NCBI GenBank assembly: GCA_040376925.1
Contig: JBEIPU010000153.1
Coordinates: 1-10,423, forward strand
Length of the DNA stretch: 10,423 nt
Direction of reading: 5' to 3'
Source: RAM1 sp040376925
GTDB taxonomy: Bacteria; Pseudomonadota; Gammaproteobacteria; Burkholderiales; Burkholderiaceae_C
Every line of letters begins with the position of its first letter. The first letter of the stretch is position 1. The position numbers were made by a program, and so were the translations under genes. Below, one piece after another: positions 1-7,173 of this stretch. The notes under the pieces were generated by a model, which saw only the letters and a program-made list of their open reading frames with translations, was not told where the DNA came from and ran no database searches.

Positions 1-1461
1 GCGCGCGGCCAGCAGCATCAGGCCCTTGCCGCCTTCCATCAGCACCTTGCGGCCCAGCAGGTCGGTCGCCTGGATGCCGTGGGTGCCCTCGTGGATCATG
101 TTCAGCCGGTTGTCGCGCCAATACTGCTCTACGGGGAAGTCGCGCGTGTAACCGTAGCCGCCATGGATCTGGATCGCCAGCGAATTGGCCTCCAGGCACC
201 ATTCGCTGGGCCAGCTCTTGGCAATGGGCGTCAGCACCTCCAGCAGCAGGCGGGCCTCGTCGGCCGCAGCCGCGTCACCGGTGTGCTGCTCGTCCACCAG
301 CCGGGCGCAGTACAGCTCCAGCGCCAGCGCGCCTTCGCAATAACTCTTTTGCGCCAGCAGCATGCGCTTGACGTCGGCGTGTTCGATGATGCGCACCTGG
401 GGTTGGGCGGGGTCTTTGCCCGCAGGCCCGACAGGCCGGCCCTGAGGGCGATTTTTCGCGTAGTCCAGCGACGCGTAGTAGCCCGCCAGGCCCAGCATCA
501 CCGCCGCCGTGCCCACGCCAATGCGTGCTTCGTTCATCATGTGGAACATGCAGCGCAGGCCCTCGTGGGGTTTGCCGACCAGGTAGCCCACGGCTCCAGG
601 CTGTCCCTCCACGGGGAACTTGCCCTCGCCAAAGTTCAGCAGCGTGTTGGTCGTGCCGCGCCAGCCCAGCTTGTGGTTCAGGCCCGCCAGCGCCACGTCG
701 TTGCGTACGCCGGTCAGCTGTCCGTCGGCGTCCACCAGCTTCTTGGGCACGATGAACAGCGAAATGCCCTTGGTGCCCGGGATCAGCTTGCCGTCGGGCC
801 CCGGGATCTTGGCCAGCACCAGGTGGATGATGTTCTCGGTCAGCTCGTGCTCGCCCGACGAGATCCACATCTTGTTGCCCTTGAGGCGATAGCGTGGCCC
901 CAACGGGTCAGCGTCGGCGCCCTCCCCGTCCGGCACGGCACGGGTGGTGATGTCGCTCAGCGACGAGCCCGCCTGCGGCTCGCTCAGGCACATGGTGCCC
1001 GAAAAGCGGCCGTTGAATTCGTTGCGAGCGAACACGGCCTTTTGCATCGCGTTGCCGTGCACCAGCAGCAAACCGGCATTGGCCTTGGTCAGCAGGCTGG
1101 AGCCGATGCTGGCCGACGCCATCGAGAAAAAGCTGTTGGCCGCAGTCTCGATCGTGCACGGCAGTTGCATGCCGCCTTCGTCATAGTCCTGCACCGCGCT
1201 GAGCATGCCGGACCCTGCATAGGCGCGGTTGGCGTCGTGTGTGCACTGCGGCAGGATGACCGTGTCGCCGTCGAAGCGGGGCTCTTCAACGTCCACTGTC
1301 CGGTTGAACGGCGCGTATTTTTCGCGCGCGATGCGCTCGCAGGTGTCCAGCACCGCATCGAAGGTTTCGCGGTTGTGGTCTGCAAATCTCTCACGCCGGT
1401 TCAGGCCCTGCGCCTGCAACCAGTCGTAGAGCAGGAAGTCCAGCGTGGGGCGAAAGCTCAC
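1..1461 (-). CDS. Acyl-CoA dehydrogenase, extended C-terminus type (3' end missing)
   Basis: FAD-dependent oxidation of an acyl-CoA to trans-2-enoyl-CoA, the first step of beta-oxidation, in the cytoplasm. I translated 487 residues up to the left edge without a stop. MCLSEPQAGSSLSD (about 157-170) and MWISSGEH (about 198-205) are the flavin- and substrate-binding signatures, and IHEGTHGIQ (456-464) carries the likely catalytic base Glu458. The insert around GRPVGPAGKDPAQPQ (341-355) and the long N-terminal segment fit the DmdC-like group with an extra C-terminal domain. That group runs to about 590-600 residues, so roughly 100 residues lie outside the window. The start is GTG: an in-frame TAA, which is also the thiolase stop, lies only 6 bp upstream, so no longer start is possible. 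No clear Shine-Dalgarno is present, so translation may be coupled to the thiolase gene. It is the last visible gene of the fadB operon. Chain-length preference cannot be read from sequence; a branched-chain, aromatic or methylmercaptopropionyl substrate remains possible. Confidence 0.93.
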   Translation of the reverse strand, partial: MSFRPTLDFLLYDWLQAQGLNRRERFADHNRETFDAVLDTCERIAREKYAPFNRTVDVEEPRFDGDTVILPQCTHDANRAYAGSGMLSAVQDYDEGGMQLPCTIETAANSFFSMASASIGSSLLTKANAGLLLVHGNAMQKAVFARNEFNGRFSGTMCLSEPQAGSSLSDITTRAVPDGEGADADPLGPRYRLKGNKMWISSGEHELTENIIHLVLAKIPGPDGKLIPGTKGISLFIVPKKLVDADGQLTGVRNDVALAGLNHKLGWRGTTNTLLNFGEGKFPVEGQPGAVGYLVGKPHEGLRCMFHMMNEARIGVGTAAVMLGLAGYYASLDYAKNRPQGRPVGPAGKDPAQPQVRIIEHADVKRMLLAQKSYCEGALALELYCARLVDEQHTGDAAAADEARLLLEVLTPIAKSWPSEWCLEANSLAIQIHGGYGYTRDFPVEQYWRDNRLNMIHEGTHGIQATDLLGRKVLMEGGKGLMLLAAR

Positions 1462-1467
1462 GGTGCG

Positions 1468-2643
1468 TTACAGCACTTCAAACACGCCGGCCGCGCCCAT
1501 GCCGCCGCCAATGCACATGGTCACCACCACGCGCTTGGCGCCGCGGCGCTTGCCTTCGATCAGGGCGTGGCCCGTCAGGCGCTGGCCGCTCACGCCATAG
1601 GGGTGACCCACGGCGATGGCGCCGCCGTTGACGTTCAGGCGGTCACCGGGGATGCCCAGCTTGTCGCGGCAGTAGATCACCTGCACGGCAAAGGCTTCGT
1701 TCAGCTCCCACAGGTCAATGTCGTTGATCGTCAGGCCCAGCTTCTTGAGCACCTTGGGGATGGCATACACGGGGCCGATGCCCATTTCGTCCGGCTCGCA
1801 GCCGGCCACGGCAAAACCCAGGAAGCGGCCCAGGGGCTTCAGGCCCTTCTTGCTGGCCACGTCTTCGTGCATGACCACCACAGCGCCACCGCCGTCCGAG
1901 AACTGGCTGGCATTGCCGGCCGAGATCACGCCGCCGGGGATGGCCGGGCGGATGCCGCTGATGCCTTCCTTGGTGGTGCCGGGGCGGATGCCTTCGTCGT
2001 CGGCAATCGTCACTTCCTTGGTGCGCAGGCCCAGCACGGCGTCGGCCACGCCGGCCTGCACGGTGATGGCGGCGATCTCGTCCTTGAACAGGCCCTTTTC
2101 CAGCGCGGCCGTGGCCTTTTGCTGGCTGGCGGCGCCGTATTCGTCCATGGCGTCGCGGCTGATGTTGTAGCGCTTGGCCACCTGTTCGGCGGTCTGCAGC
2201 ATGTTCCAGTAGATCTCGGGCTTGATCTTGTCCAGCGCGGGGTCACGCATCATGTGCGTGTTCATTTCCTGCTGCACGCACGAGATGCTTTCCACACCGC
2301 CGGCCACAAAGATGTCGGCCTCGCCCGCGATCACGCGTTGCGCGGCCATGGCGATGGTCTGCAGGCCCGACGAGCAGAAACGGTTGACCGTCATGCCCGA
2401 GGTGGTGATGGGGCAGCCGGCCATCAGCGCGATCTGGCGGGCGATGTTGGCGCCGGTGGCGCCTTCGGGGTTGGCGCAGCCCATGATGACGTCGTCCACT
2501 TCGGCGGCGTCAATGCCCGCGCGCAGGATGGCGTGCTTGACGGCGTGGCCGCCCAGCGTGGCGCCGTGGGTCATGTTGAACGCGCCCTTCCAGCTCTTGG
2601 CAAGCGGCGTGCGGGCGGTGGAGACGATAACGGCGTTGGTCAT
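1468..2643 (-). CDS. fadA: Acetyl-CoA C-acyltransferase (3-ketoacyl-CoA thiolase)
   Basis: Thiolytic cleavage of 3-ketoacyl-CoA to acetyl-CoA and a shortened acyl-CoA, the last step of each beta-oxidation turn. The 391-residue product has the usual length of degradative thiolases. The nucleophile is Cys90 in NRFCSSGLQ. The other active-site residues are His347 in GHPYGVSG and Cys377 in TMCIGGGMGAAG. It starts MTNAVIVSTARTP, the classic thiolase N-terminus, and its ATG is preceded by AAAGG with a 7-nt spacer. An in-frame extension to 2745 would add 34 residues that do not look like thiolase and would overlap the M20 gene, so I rejected it. The gap to the upstream M20 stop is 25 bp and to the downstream GTG 6 bp. 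The operon context supports fatty-acid degradation rather than acetoacetyl-CoA synthesis for polyhydroxybutyrate; the symbol rests on context, because thiolase subfamilies are hard to separate by eye. Confidence 0.95.
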   Translation of the reverse strand: MTNAVIVSTARTPLAKSWKGAFNMTHGATLGGHAVKHAILRAGIDAAEVDDVIMGCANPEGATGANIARQIALMAGCPITTSGMTVNRFCSSGLQTIAMAAQRVIAGEADIFVAGGVESISCVQQEMNTHMMRDPALDKIKPEIYWNMLQTAEQVAKRYNISRDAMDEYGAASQQKATAALEKGLFKDEIAAITVQAGVADAVLGLRTKEVTIADDEGIRPGTTKEGISGIRPAIPGGVISAGNASQFSDGGGAVVVMHEDVASKKGLKPLGRFLGFAVAGCEPDEMGIGPVYAIPKVLKKLGLTINDIDLWELNEAFAVQVIYCRDKLGIPGDRLNVNGGAIAVGHPYGVSGQRLTGHALIEGKRRGAKRVVVTMCIGGGMGAAGVFEVL

Positions 2644-2668
2644 GGCGGGGCCTTTCAGTTTCAGGGAA

Positions 2669-4147
2669 TCAGTTGGCGGGTGCTGCCGTGTTGAGCAGCA
2701 GTTGGTGATAAAAGCGCACGACCTCACCGAGGTTCGTGACAGCAATTCGTTCGTTGGTGCCGTGAAAGCGCGACAGGTCTTCGGTCTTGGCGCGCACGGG
2801 CGAGAAGCGGTAGATGTGGTCGCTCAGGGCGGTGAAGTGGCGTGAATCGGTCGCGGCCACCATCAGGCCCGGGGCCACCAGCACGTCGGGGAACAGCTGG
2901 CGCATGGTGCGGTTGATCAGCTGGTACGACGGGGATGCCGTGGGCGACACAGGCGACGCCTCAGCGGCGCCTGGTAGCGCAATCAGCTCAAAGCGGTCGC
3001 TGCCGGCCTTTTGCCGCACATGCTCGGTCACGCTGGCAATCGTGTCGCCGGGCAGCAGGCGGAAGTTGACCGTGGCCTCGGCCAGGCCGGGGATCACGTT
3101 CTCGGCGTTGCCGGCTTTCATGACCGTCAGCGCCGTGGTGGTGCGTAGCAAGGCATTGGTACTGGCGCCCTTTTCCAGCTGGGCCTGCACCACGGGGCCG
3201 AACAGCCACAGGTTGGACAGCGCCACGCGCTGGAAGCCCCCCATCTCGGGCGCCATCGTGGCAAACATTTCCTGCGCCACACCGCGGATGCCGGCCGGCA
3301 ACTGCTCATCGTCCAGCCGGCGCAGCGCGGCGCTCATCATGCCGATGGCGCTGCTGCCCTTGGGCGGCGGCATGGACGAATGGCCGGGCGTGGCAGGCAC
3401 CTTGAGCACCATGGACAGAAAGCCCTTTTCGGCAATGCCGATCAGCGCGGCCGGTTGGGCCAGGCCCGGCATGATGCCTTCGGTGATGAGCAGGCCTTCG
3501 TCCAGCACAAAGTCCAATTTGACGCCGCGCGACTGCAGCAGCTTGGCAATCTCTACCGCGCCACGCAGGCCGCTGATTTCCTCGTCGTGCCCGTAGGCCA
3601 GGTACACCGTCTGGCGCGGCTTGACGCCGCTGGCCACCAGCATCTCTACCGCCTCCATCTGGGCGATCAGGTTGCCCTTGTCATCCCAGGAACCGCGGCC
3701 CCAGATGTAGCCGTCCTTGACCTCACCCGAGAACGGCGGCACGTCCCATTTGCTTTCTGTGCCGGGTGACACCGGCACCACGTCCTGGTGGGCCAGCAGC
3801 AGGATGGGCTTGGCTTTCGGGTCGGTGCCAGGCCAGGTGTACAGCAGGCTCAAGCCGCCCACCAGCTCGCGCTGGAGCGTGGCGTGGGTTTTGGGGTAGC
3901 GCTGCTGCAGGTAGTCGTGCAGCTTGCGGAATTCAGCCGCATTGGCGTTGGGGTCGTCGCGGCTGGCAATGGTCTGGAACCGGATGGCCCCACCCAGGCG
4001 CTCAGCCACGGCTTTGTCGTCCACGGCCACCGGCGCTACCGGCGGCACGCTGAGCTGGCGCGAGCCCTGGCGCAGCGTGTTGATGGCCAGCACGGCCACC
4101 AACAACGCCAGCAGGCCGAGCAGGCCCAGGAGCACGCGCTTGATCAT
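2669..4147 (-). CDS. M20 metallopeptidase, PM20D1/carboxypeptidase S-like, membrane-anchored
   Basis: Di-zinc amidohydrolase of 492 residues. The N-terminus is KR followed by a hydrophobic helix (about 4-22), a signal anchor or signal peptide (possible cleavage near AVLA-IN), so the enzyme should face the periplasm. Likely metal and catalytic residues are all present: His120 and Asp122 in LLLAHQDVVPV, Asp155 in GRGSWDDKGN, Glu189-Glu190 in YGHDEEISG, Asp216 in VLDEG and His462 in RFHGTNERI. PATPGHSSMPP (251-261) lies in the lid/dimerisation domain. The family includes yeast carboxypeptidase S and human PM20D1, which reversibly condenses fatty acids with amino acids. The gene sits between fadB (13 bp upstream) and fadA (25 bp downstream) with no strong Shine-Dalgarno, so it is probably translated from the operon message. 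Inference from context: it may release fatty acids from N-acyl amino acids to feed beta-oxidation. A general dipeptidase role cannot be excluded. Confidence 0.9.
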   Translation of the reverse strand: MIKRVLLGLLGLLALLVAVLAINTLRQGSRQLSVPPVAPVAVDDKAVAERLGGAIRFQTIASRDDPNANAAEFRKLHDYLQQRYPKTHATLQRELVGGLSLLYTWPGTDPKAKPILLLAHQDVVPVSPGTESKWDVPPFSGEVKDGYIWGRGSWDDKGNLIAQMEAVEMLVASGVKPRQTVYLAYGHDEEISGLRGAVEIAKLLQSRGVKLDFVLDEGLLITEGIMPGLAQPAALIGIAEKGFLSMVLKVPATPGHSSMPPPKGSSAIGMMSAALRRLDDEQLPAGIRGVAQEMFATMAPEMGGFQRVALSNLWLFGPVVQAQLEKGASTNALLRTTTALTVMKAGNAENVIPGLAEATVNFRLLPGDTIASVTEHVRQKAGSDRFELIALPGAAEASPVSPTASPSYQLINRTMRQLFPDVLVAPGLMVAATDSRHFTALSDHIYRFSPVRAKTEDLSRFHGTNERIAVTNLGEVVRFYHQLLLNTAAPAN

Positions 4148-4160
4148 GGCAACAGCCGGA

Positions 4161-6275
4161 TCAGGAGAAGGTCTTGCCTTCAGCGGCCAGCTTGGCCAGC
4201 AGCGGCGCGGGTTCCCAGAACTTCGCGTCGTCCAGCGGGTTGCGCTGGAAGCGCTTCATCGCCTGCACCACATTGAACAGGCCCACCTGGTCCGCGTACA
4301 TCATGGGGCCGCCGCGGTGCATGGGGAAGCCATAGCCCGTGAGGTAAACCATGTCGATGTCACTGGCGCGCGAGGCAATGCCGTCTTGCACAATGTGCGC
4401 GCCTTCGTTGACCAGGGCGAACACCAGGCGTTGCACGATCTCGTCGTCAGAAATCTTGCGCGGCGTGATGCCCAGCTCTTTGCGGTGGTCCTCGATCATC
4501 TTGTTGACCAGGTCCGACGGAATCGCGTCGCGCTTGCCGGCCTGGTAGTCGTACCAGCCTGCGCCGGTCTTCTGGCCAAAGCGGCCCAGCTCGCACAACT
4601 TGTCGGCGGTGCGGCTGTACTTCATGTCAGCGCGCTCGGTGGCGCGGCGCTTGCGAATGGCCCAGCCAATGTCGTTGCCGGCCAGGTCGCCCATGCGGAA
4701 CGGGCCCATGGCAAAGCCGAACTTTTCAATGGCCTTGTCCACCTGCTGCGGCGTGGCGCCTTCGTCCAGCAAAAAGCCGGCCTGGCGGCTGTATTGCTCG
4801 ATCATGCGGTTGCCGATGAAGCCGTCGCACACGCCCGACACCACCGACGTCTTCTTGATCTTCTTGCCCAGGGCCATGACCGTGGCCAGCACGTCCTTGG
4901 CGGTCTTTTCGCCGCGCACCACTTCCAGCAGCTTCATGACGTTGGCCGGGCTGAAGAAATGCATGCCCACCACGTCCTGCGGACGCTTCGTGAACGACGC
5001 GATCTTGTTCACGTCCAGTGTGGACGTGTTGGACGCCAGGATGGCGCCGGGCTTCATCACGCGGTCCAGTTCCTTGAAGACCTTTTCCTTGACGCCCATT
5101 TCCTCGAACACGGCCTCGATCACCAGGTCGGCGTCTTTCAGGTCGTCATAGCTCAGCGTGGTGCTCAGCAGTGCCATGCGCTGGTCGTACTTGTCCTGCT
5201 TGAGCTTGCCCTTCTTGACCTGGGCTTCGTAGTTCTTGCGGATGGTGGCCACGCCTTTGTCCAGCGCCTCCTGTTTCATCTCCAGGATCTTGACCGGGAT
5301 GCCCGCGTTCAGGAAGTTCATGGAAATGCCTCCACCCATGGTGCCCGCGCCGATCACGGCCACGGACTGGATGTCGCGCTTGGGCGTGTCGTCCGGCACA
5401 TCGGGGATCTTGGATGCGGCACGCTCGGCCACAAACAGGTGGCGCAGCGCGCGGCATTCTGGCGTGAACATCAGCGCGGTGAAAATCTCGCGCTCGTACA
5501 CCATGCCGTCGTCAAACTTCTTCTTGGTAGCGGCTTCCACGGCGTCCACGCACTTGGCGGGCGCGGGGAAGTTCTTGGCCATGCCCTTGACCATGTTGCG
5601 CGCAAACTGGAAGTACGCGTCGCCCAGCGGGTGCTTGACCTTGATGTCGCGCACCAGCGGCAGCGGGCCACCCTTCTTCGCGTGCTCTTCTGCCACCGAC
5701 CGCGCATAGGCCAGGGCCTCCTCGGGCAGCGATTCAGCCGACGCGGCCATCTTGTCAAACAGCTTCTGGTCGGGCAGCTGGGCCAGCATTTCGCTCTTGA
5801 CGGGCTCGCCGCTCACGATCATGTTCAGCGCGGTTTCCACGCCCAGCACGCGCGGCAGGCGCTGCGTGCCGCCGGCGCCGGGGATCAGGCCCAGCTTGAC
5901 CTCGGGCAGCGCAATACTGGTGCCCGGTGCCGCGATGCGGTAGTGGCAGCCCAGTGCCAGCTCCAGCCCGCCGCCCATGGCCACGGAGTGGATGGCGGCC
6001 ACCACCGGCTTGGCAGAGGCCTCCACCGCCAGGATCACGCTGAGCAGGTTGGGCTCGGCCAATGCCTTGGGCGTGCCGAATTCCTTGATATCTGCCCCAC
6101 CCGAAAACGCCTTGCCGGCGCCGGTGATGACGATGGCCTTGACGGCTGCGTCGGCGTTGGCCTTGGCCAGGCCGTCGGTCAGGCCCAGGCGGGTGGCGTG
6201 GCCCAGCCCGTTGACGGGCGGGTTGTTCATGGTGATCACGGCAACGTCGCCGTGAACTTTGTAATCTGCCGACAT
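4161..6275 (-). CDS. fadB: Bifunctional enoyl-CoA hydratase / 3-hydroxyacyl-CoA dehydrogenase
   Basis: Hydrates trans-2-enoyl-CoA and then oxidises L-3-hydroxyacyl-CoA with NAD+, beta-oxidation steps 2 and 3. The 704-residue protein has a crotonase domain (1 to about 190) with oxyanion-hole segment FSGGADIKEF and catalytic Glu105 (MGGGLELALG) and Glu125 (LPEVKLGL). A linker to about 295 follows, then a Rossmann NAD domain starting VIGAGTMGGG (308-317). Catalytic residues of the dehydrogenase are His439 (GMHFFSPA) and Glu451 (LLEVVRG), with the SNTSTL loop at 415-420. Two C-terminal helical dehydrogenase domains begin near GVCDGFIGNR (481-490). The 704-residue length and this last motif resemble the peroxisomal L-bifunctional enzyme/FadJ side more than E. 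coli FadB, so the symbol is approximate. The ATG is preceded by AGGAG with an 8-nt spacer. It is the first gene of the operon and appears to be controlled by the promoter/operator region at 6299-6345. Confidence 0.95.
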   Translation of the reverse strand: MSADYKVHGDVAVITMNNPPVNGLGHATRLGLTDGLAKANADAAVKAIVITGAGKAFSGGADIKEFGTPKALAEPNLLSVILAVEASAKPVVAAIHSVAMGGGLELALGCHYRIAAPGTSIALPEVKLGLIPGAGGTQRLPRVLGVETALNMIVSGEPVKSEMLAQLPDQKLFDKMAASAESLPEEALAYARSVAEEHAKKGGPLPLVRDIKVKHPLGDAYFQFARNMVKGMAKNFPAPAKCVDAVEAATKKKFDDGMVYEREIFTALMFTPECRALRHLFVAERAASKIPDVPDDTPKRDIQSVAVIGAGTMGGGISMNFLNAGIPVKILEMKQEALDKGVATIRKNYEAQVKKGKLKQDKYDQRMALLSTTLSYDDLKDADLVIEAVFEEMGVKEKVFKELDRVMKPGAILASNTSTLDVNKIASFTKRPQDVVGMHFFSPANVMKLLEVVRGEKTAKDVLATVMALGKKIKKTSVVSGVCDGFIGNRMIEQYSRQAGFLLDEGATPQQVDKAIEKFGFAMGPFRMGDLAGNDIGWAIRKRRATERADMKYSRTADKLCELGRFGQKTGAGWYDYQAGKRDAIPSDLVNKMIEDHRKELGITPRKISDDEIVQRLVFALVNEGAHIVQDGIASRASDIDMVYLTGYGFPMHRGGPMMYADQVGLFNVVQAMKRFQRNPLDDAKFWEPAPLLAKLAAEGKTFS

Positions 6276-6298
6276 GCGGGGGTCTCCTGGAAGAAATA

Positions 6299-6313
6299 GA
6301 ACGAGCGTTCGTT
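6299..6313. promoter_or_regulatory. Candidate operator, GAACG-N2-CGTTC palindrome over the fadB start site
   Basis: GAACG (6299-6303) and CGTTC (6306-6310) are perfect inverted arms around a 2-bp centre. A second, overlapping symmetry pairs AACGA (6300-6304) with TCGTT (6309-6313). Short palindromes of this kind are typical of TetR-family repressors, several of which (FadR/PsrA/FadP types) control fatty-acid degradation genes and are released by acyl-CoA. Its place between the -10 and the ribosome binding site suits repression. No regulator gene lies in the window, so its binder is unknown. Confidence 0.5.
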
Positions 6314-6317
6314 TTGG

Positions 6318-6345
6318 ATTCTACGGGCTGCCTGTTGCGCTGCAA
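6318..6345 (-). promoter_or_regulatory. Sigma70-like promoter for the fadB operon
   Basis: Read on the minus strand: TTGCAG (6345-6340) as -35, a 16-bp spacer, and TAGAAT (6323-6318) as -10, which matches the consensus at five of six positions. The -35 is weak, with three of six matches, so activity may be moderate. Predicted transcription would start about 7 bp downstream, near 6311, inside the adjacent palindrome and about 35 bp before the fadB ATG. Confidence 0.5.
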
Positions 6346-6451
6346 TACGGCCTTGTCTCAGGTGGGACACAACGTAACAACACGGTAAGCGCCAGTAAAA
6401 GGCGAGTCAATTCTGCTTGAGATTTGCCGCCTGCGTGTCATCCTTGTGCTG

Positions 6452-6491
6452 CCGGCGCGGGCACGCGTTTTTGATGCTGTCCGCGCGCCGG
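6452..6491 (+). repeat. Inverted repeat in the GNAT gene leader
   Basis: CCGGCGCG (6452-6459) and CGCGCCGG (6484-6491) are a perfect 8-bp, all-GC inverted repeat with a 24-nt loop, ending 14 bp before the Shine-Dalgarno of the GNAT gene. It could form an mRNA leader hairpin or be a protein site. GC-rich DNA makes such repeats by chance, so a function is uncertain. Confidence 0.3.
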
Positions 6492-6505
6492 ACGTACCAG
6501 CCATC

Positions 6506-6512
6506 AAGGAGG
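6506..6512 (+). promoter_or_regulatory. Strong Shine-Dalgarno of the GNAT gene
   Basis: AAGGAGG is a near-perfect anti-16S complement, placed 6 nt before ATG 6519. It fixes this start over the in-frame ATG at 6474 and the TTG at 6417, neither of which has a ribosome binding site. It is the best such site in the window, predicting efficient translation. Confidence 0.85.
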
Positions 6513-6518
6513 ATTTCC

Positions 6519-7154
6519 ATGTACGCAACCCTGCCCTATGCGGCCCCCGCCCTTGCGCCTTTCGCGCTCCCACCCACCCCCACAGACACCCCGCCCGGGC
6601 TGACGGTGGGTGTGCTCCATACGCCGGAGCAGCGCCAGCAGATCGCCCATCTGCGCAAGTACGCCGATTTCCGTTCCGAATACGAGGTAGACCCCGGCAT
6701 GGCCGCGGTGGACCCGGTCAAGGACGCACTGGGCCTGGTCATGGCCTTCTACCGCGACGGCGACGCCATCGCCACCATGCGCTTCATCCCCACCGGCCAC
6801 GGCATCACGCTGACCGAGCGCTGGTGGGGCGGCTATGTGAGCGACCCGGCCCTGCTCAGCCACCAGAGCTGGGAGGTCGGCCGCCTGGTCATGGCGCCCG
6901 AGCACCGCCAGGAGGGCCTGCTGCCCCAGTGCATGAGCCTGGCCTTCGTGCAGCTGATGGCTCTGGCCGATGTGCAGCACATGCACGCCACCTGCCACAT
7001 GGCCATGACGCGCCTGTACCGCCGCTTCGGCTTTGGCATCCACGCCAAACGCATCCACGGCGACAAGGACTGCGCGCTGATCCATGGCCGCGTGGAGGAC
7101 GTGGCGCGCTGCCTGAAAGTGCCGCTGCCGCAGACGATGCACGTGCTACAGTGA
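6519..7154 (+). CDS. GNAT-fold acyltransferase, autoinducer/N-acyl amino acid synthase-like
   Basis: Cytoplasmic protein of 211 residues with no signal peptide or membrane helix. After a Pro/Ala-rich N-terminus (about 1-28) the body reads like the LuxI/FeeM branch of the GNAT fold: LRKYADFRSEYEV (45-57), acidic positions around VDPVKD (64-69), ATMRFIPT (85-92, compare ARLLPT in LuxI) and SWEVGRLVM (117-125, compare WELSRF in LuxI). These give Arg88, Glu119 and Arg122 at the places of conserved LuxI residues. The end part, ATCHMAMTRLYRRFGFGIH (157-175), is the usual GNAT 'Y-x-x-x-GF' segment. It lacks the Trp and the exact N-terminal pattern of true LuxI proteins, so an acyl-homoserine lactone product is doubtful. 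An acyl transfer from acyl-ACP or acyl-CoA to an amino acid or amine is the likely reaction by family analogy. It lies 19 bp upstream of a membrane sensor kinase, as a signal synthase beside its receptor would. The substrate is unknown; an ordinary GNAT modifying a protein or small molecule remains possible. Confidence 0.75.
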   Translation: MYATLPYAAPALAPFALPPTPTDTPPGLTVGVLHTPEQRQQIAHLRKYADFRSEYEVDPGMAAVDPVKDALGLVMAFYRDGDAIATMRFIPTGHGITLTERWWGGYVSDPALLSHQSWEVGRLVMAPEHRQEGLLPQCMSLAFVQLMALADVQHMHATCHMAMTRLYRRFGFGIHAKRIHGDKDCALIHGRVEDVARCLKVPLPQTMHVLQ

Positions 7155-7173
7155 CCGCGCCCAAGGGAGTCAC

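Larger units (their letters stand above)
6276..6518. promoter_or_regulatory. Divergent intergenic region between fadB and the GNAT gene
   Basis: This 243-bp non-coding spacer is noticeably more AT-rich around 6290-6420 than its neighbours and must hold the promoters of both the leftward beta-oxidation operon and the rightward GNAT/kinase pair. On the fadB side I see a promoter and a palindrome, listed separately. On the GNAT side, TTGAGA at 6417-6422 could be a -35 element, but no convincing -10 follows at the right distance, so I do not assign that promoter. Confidence 0.75.

Noticed and set aside
79..2694. Very long open frame on the plus strand opposite the acyl-CoA dehydrogenase and thiolase genes
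   Set aside because: Its product is rich in Ala, Gly, His, Gln and Val without any recognisable domain, while the opposite strand encodes two clear enzymes with intact motifs. Long antisense frames are expected in GC-rich DNA.
2644..2745. Longer start for the thiolase
   Set aside because: It would add 34 residues before the canonical MTNAVIVSTARTP start and overlap the end of the M20 gene.
3924..6299. Very long open frame on the plus strand opposite fadB
   Set aside because: Same low-complexity composition and no domain; it mirrors the codon positions of fadB and even runs across the fadB start region.
6417..6518. N-terminal extension of the GNAT protein from an upstream TTG or the ATG at 6474
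   Set aside because: The extension has no family-like sequence, and the AAGGAGG at 6506-6512 points to ATG 6519.
6519..7154. Calling the GNAT protein a true LuxI acyl-homoserine lactone synthase
   Set aside because: The conserved Trp and the exact N-terminal pattern of LuxI are not present and no luxR-type gene is nearby; only a broader autoinducer/N-acyl synthase-like call is supported.
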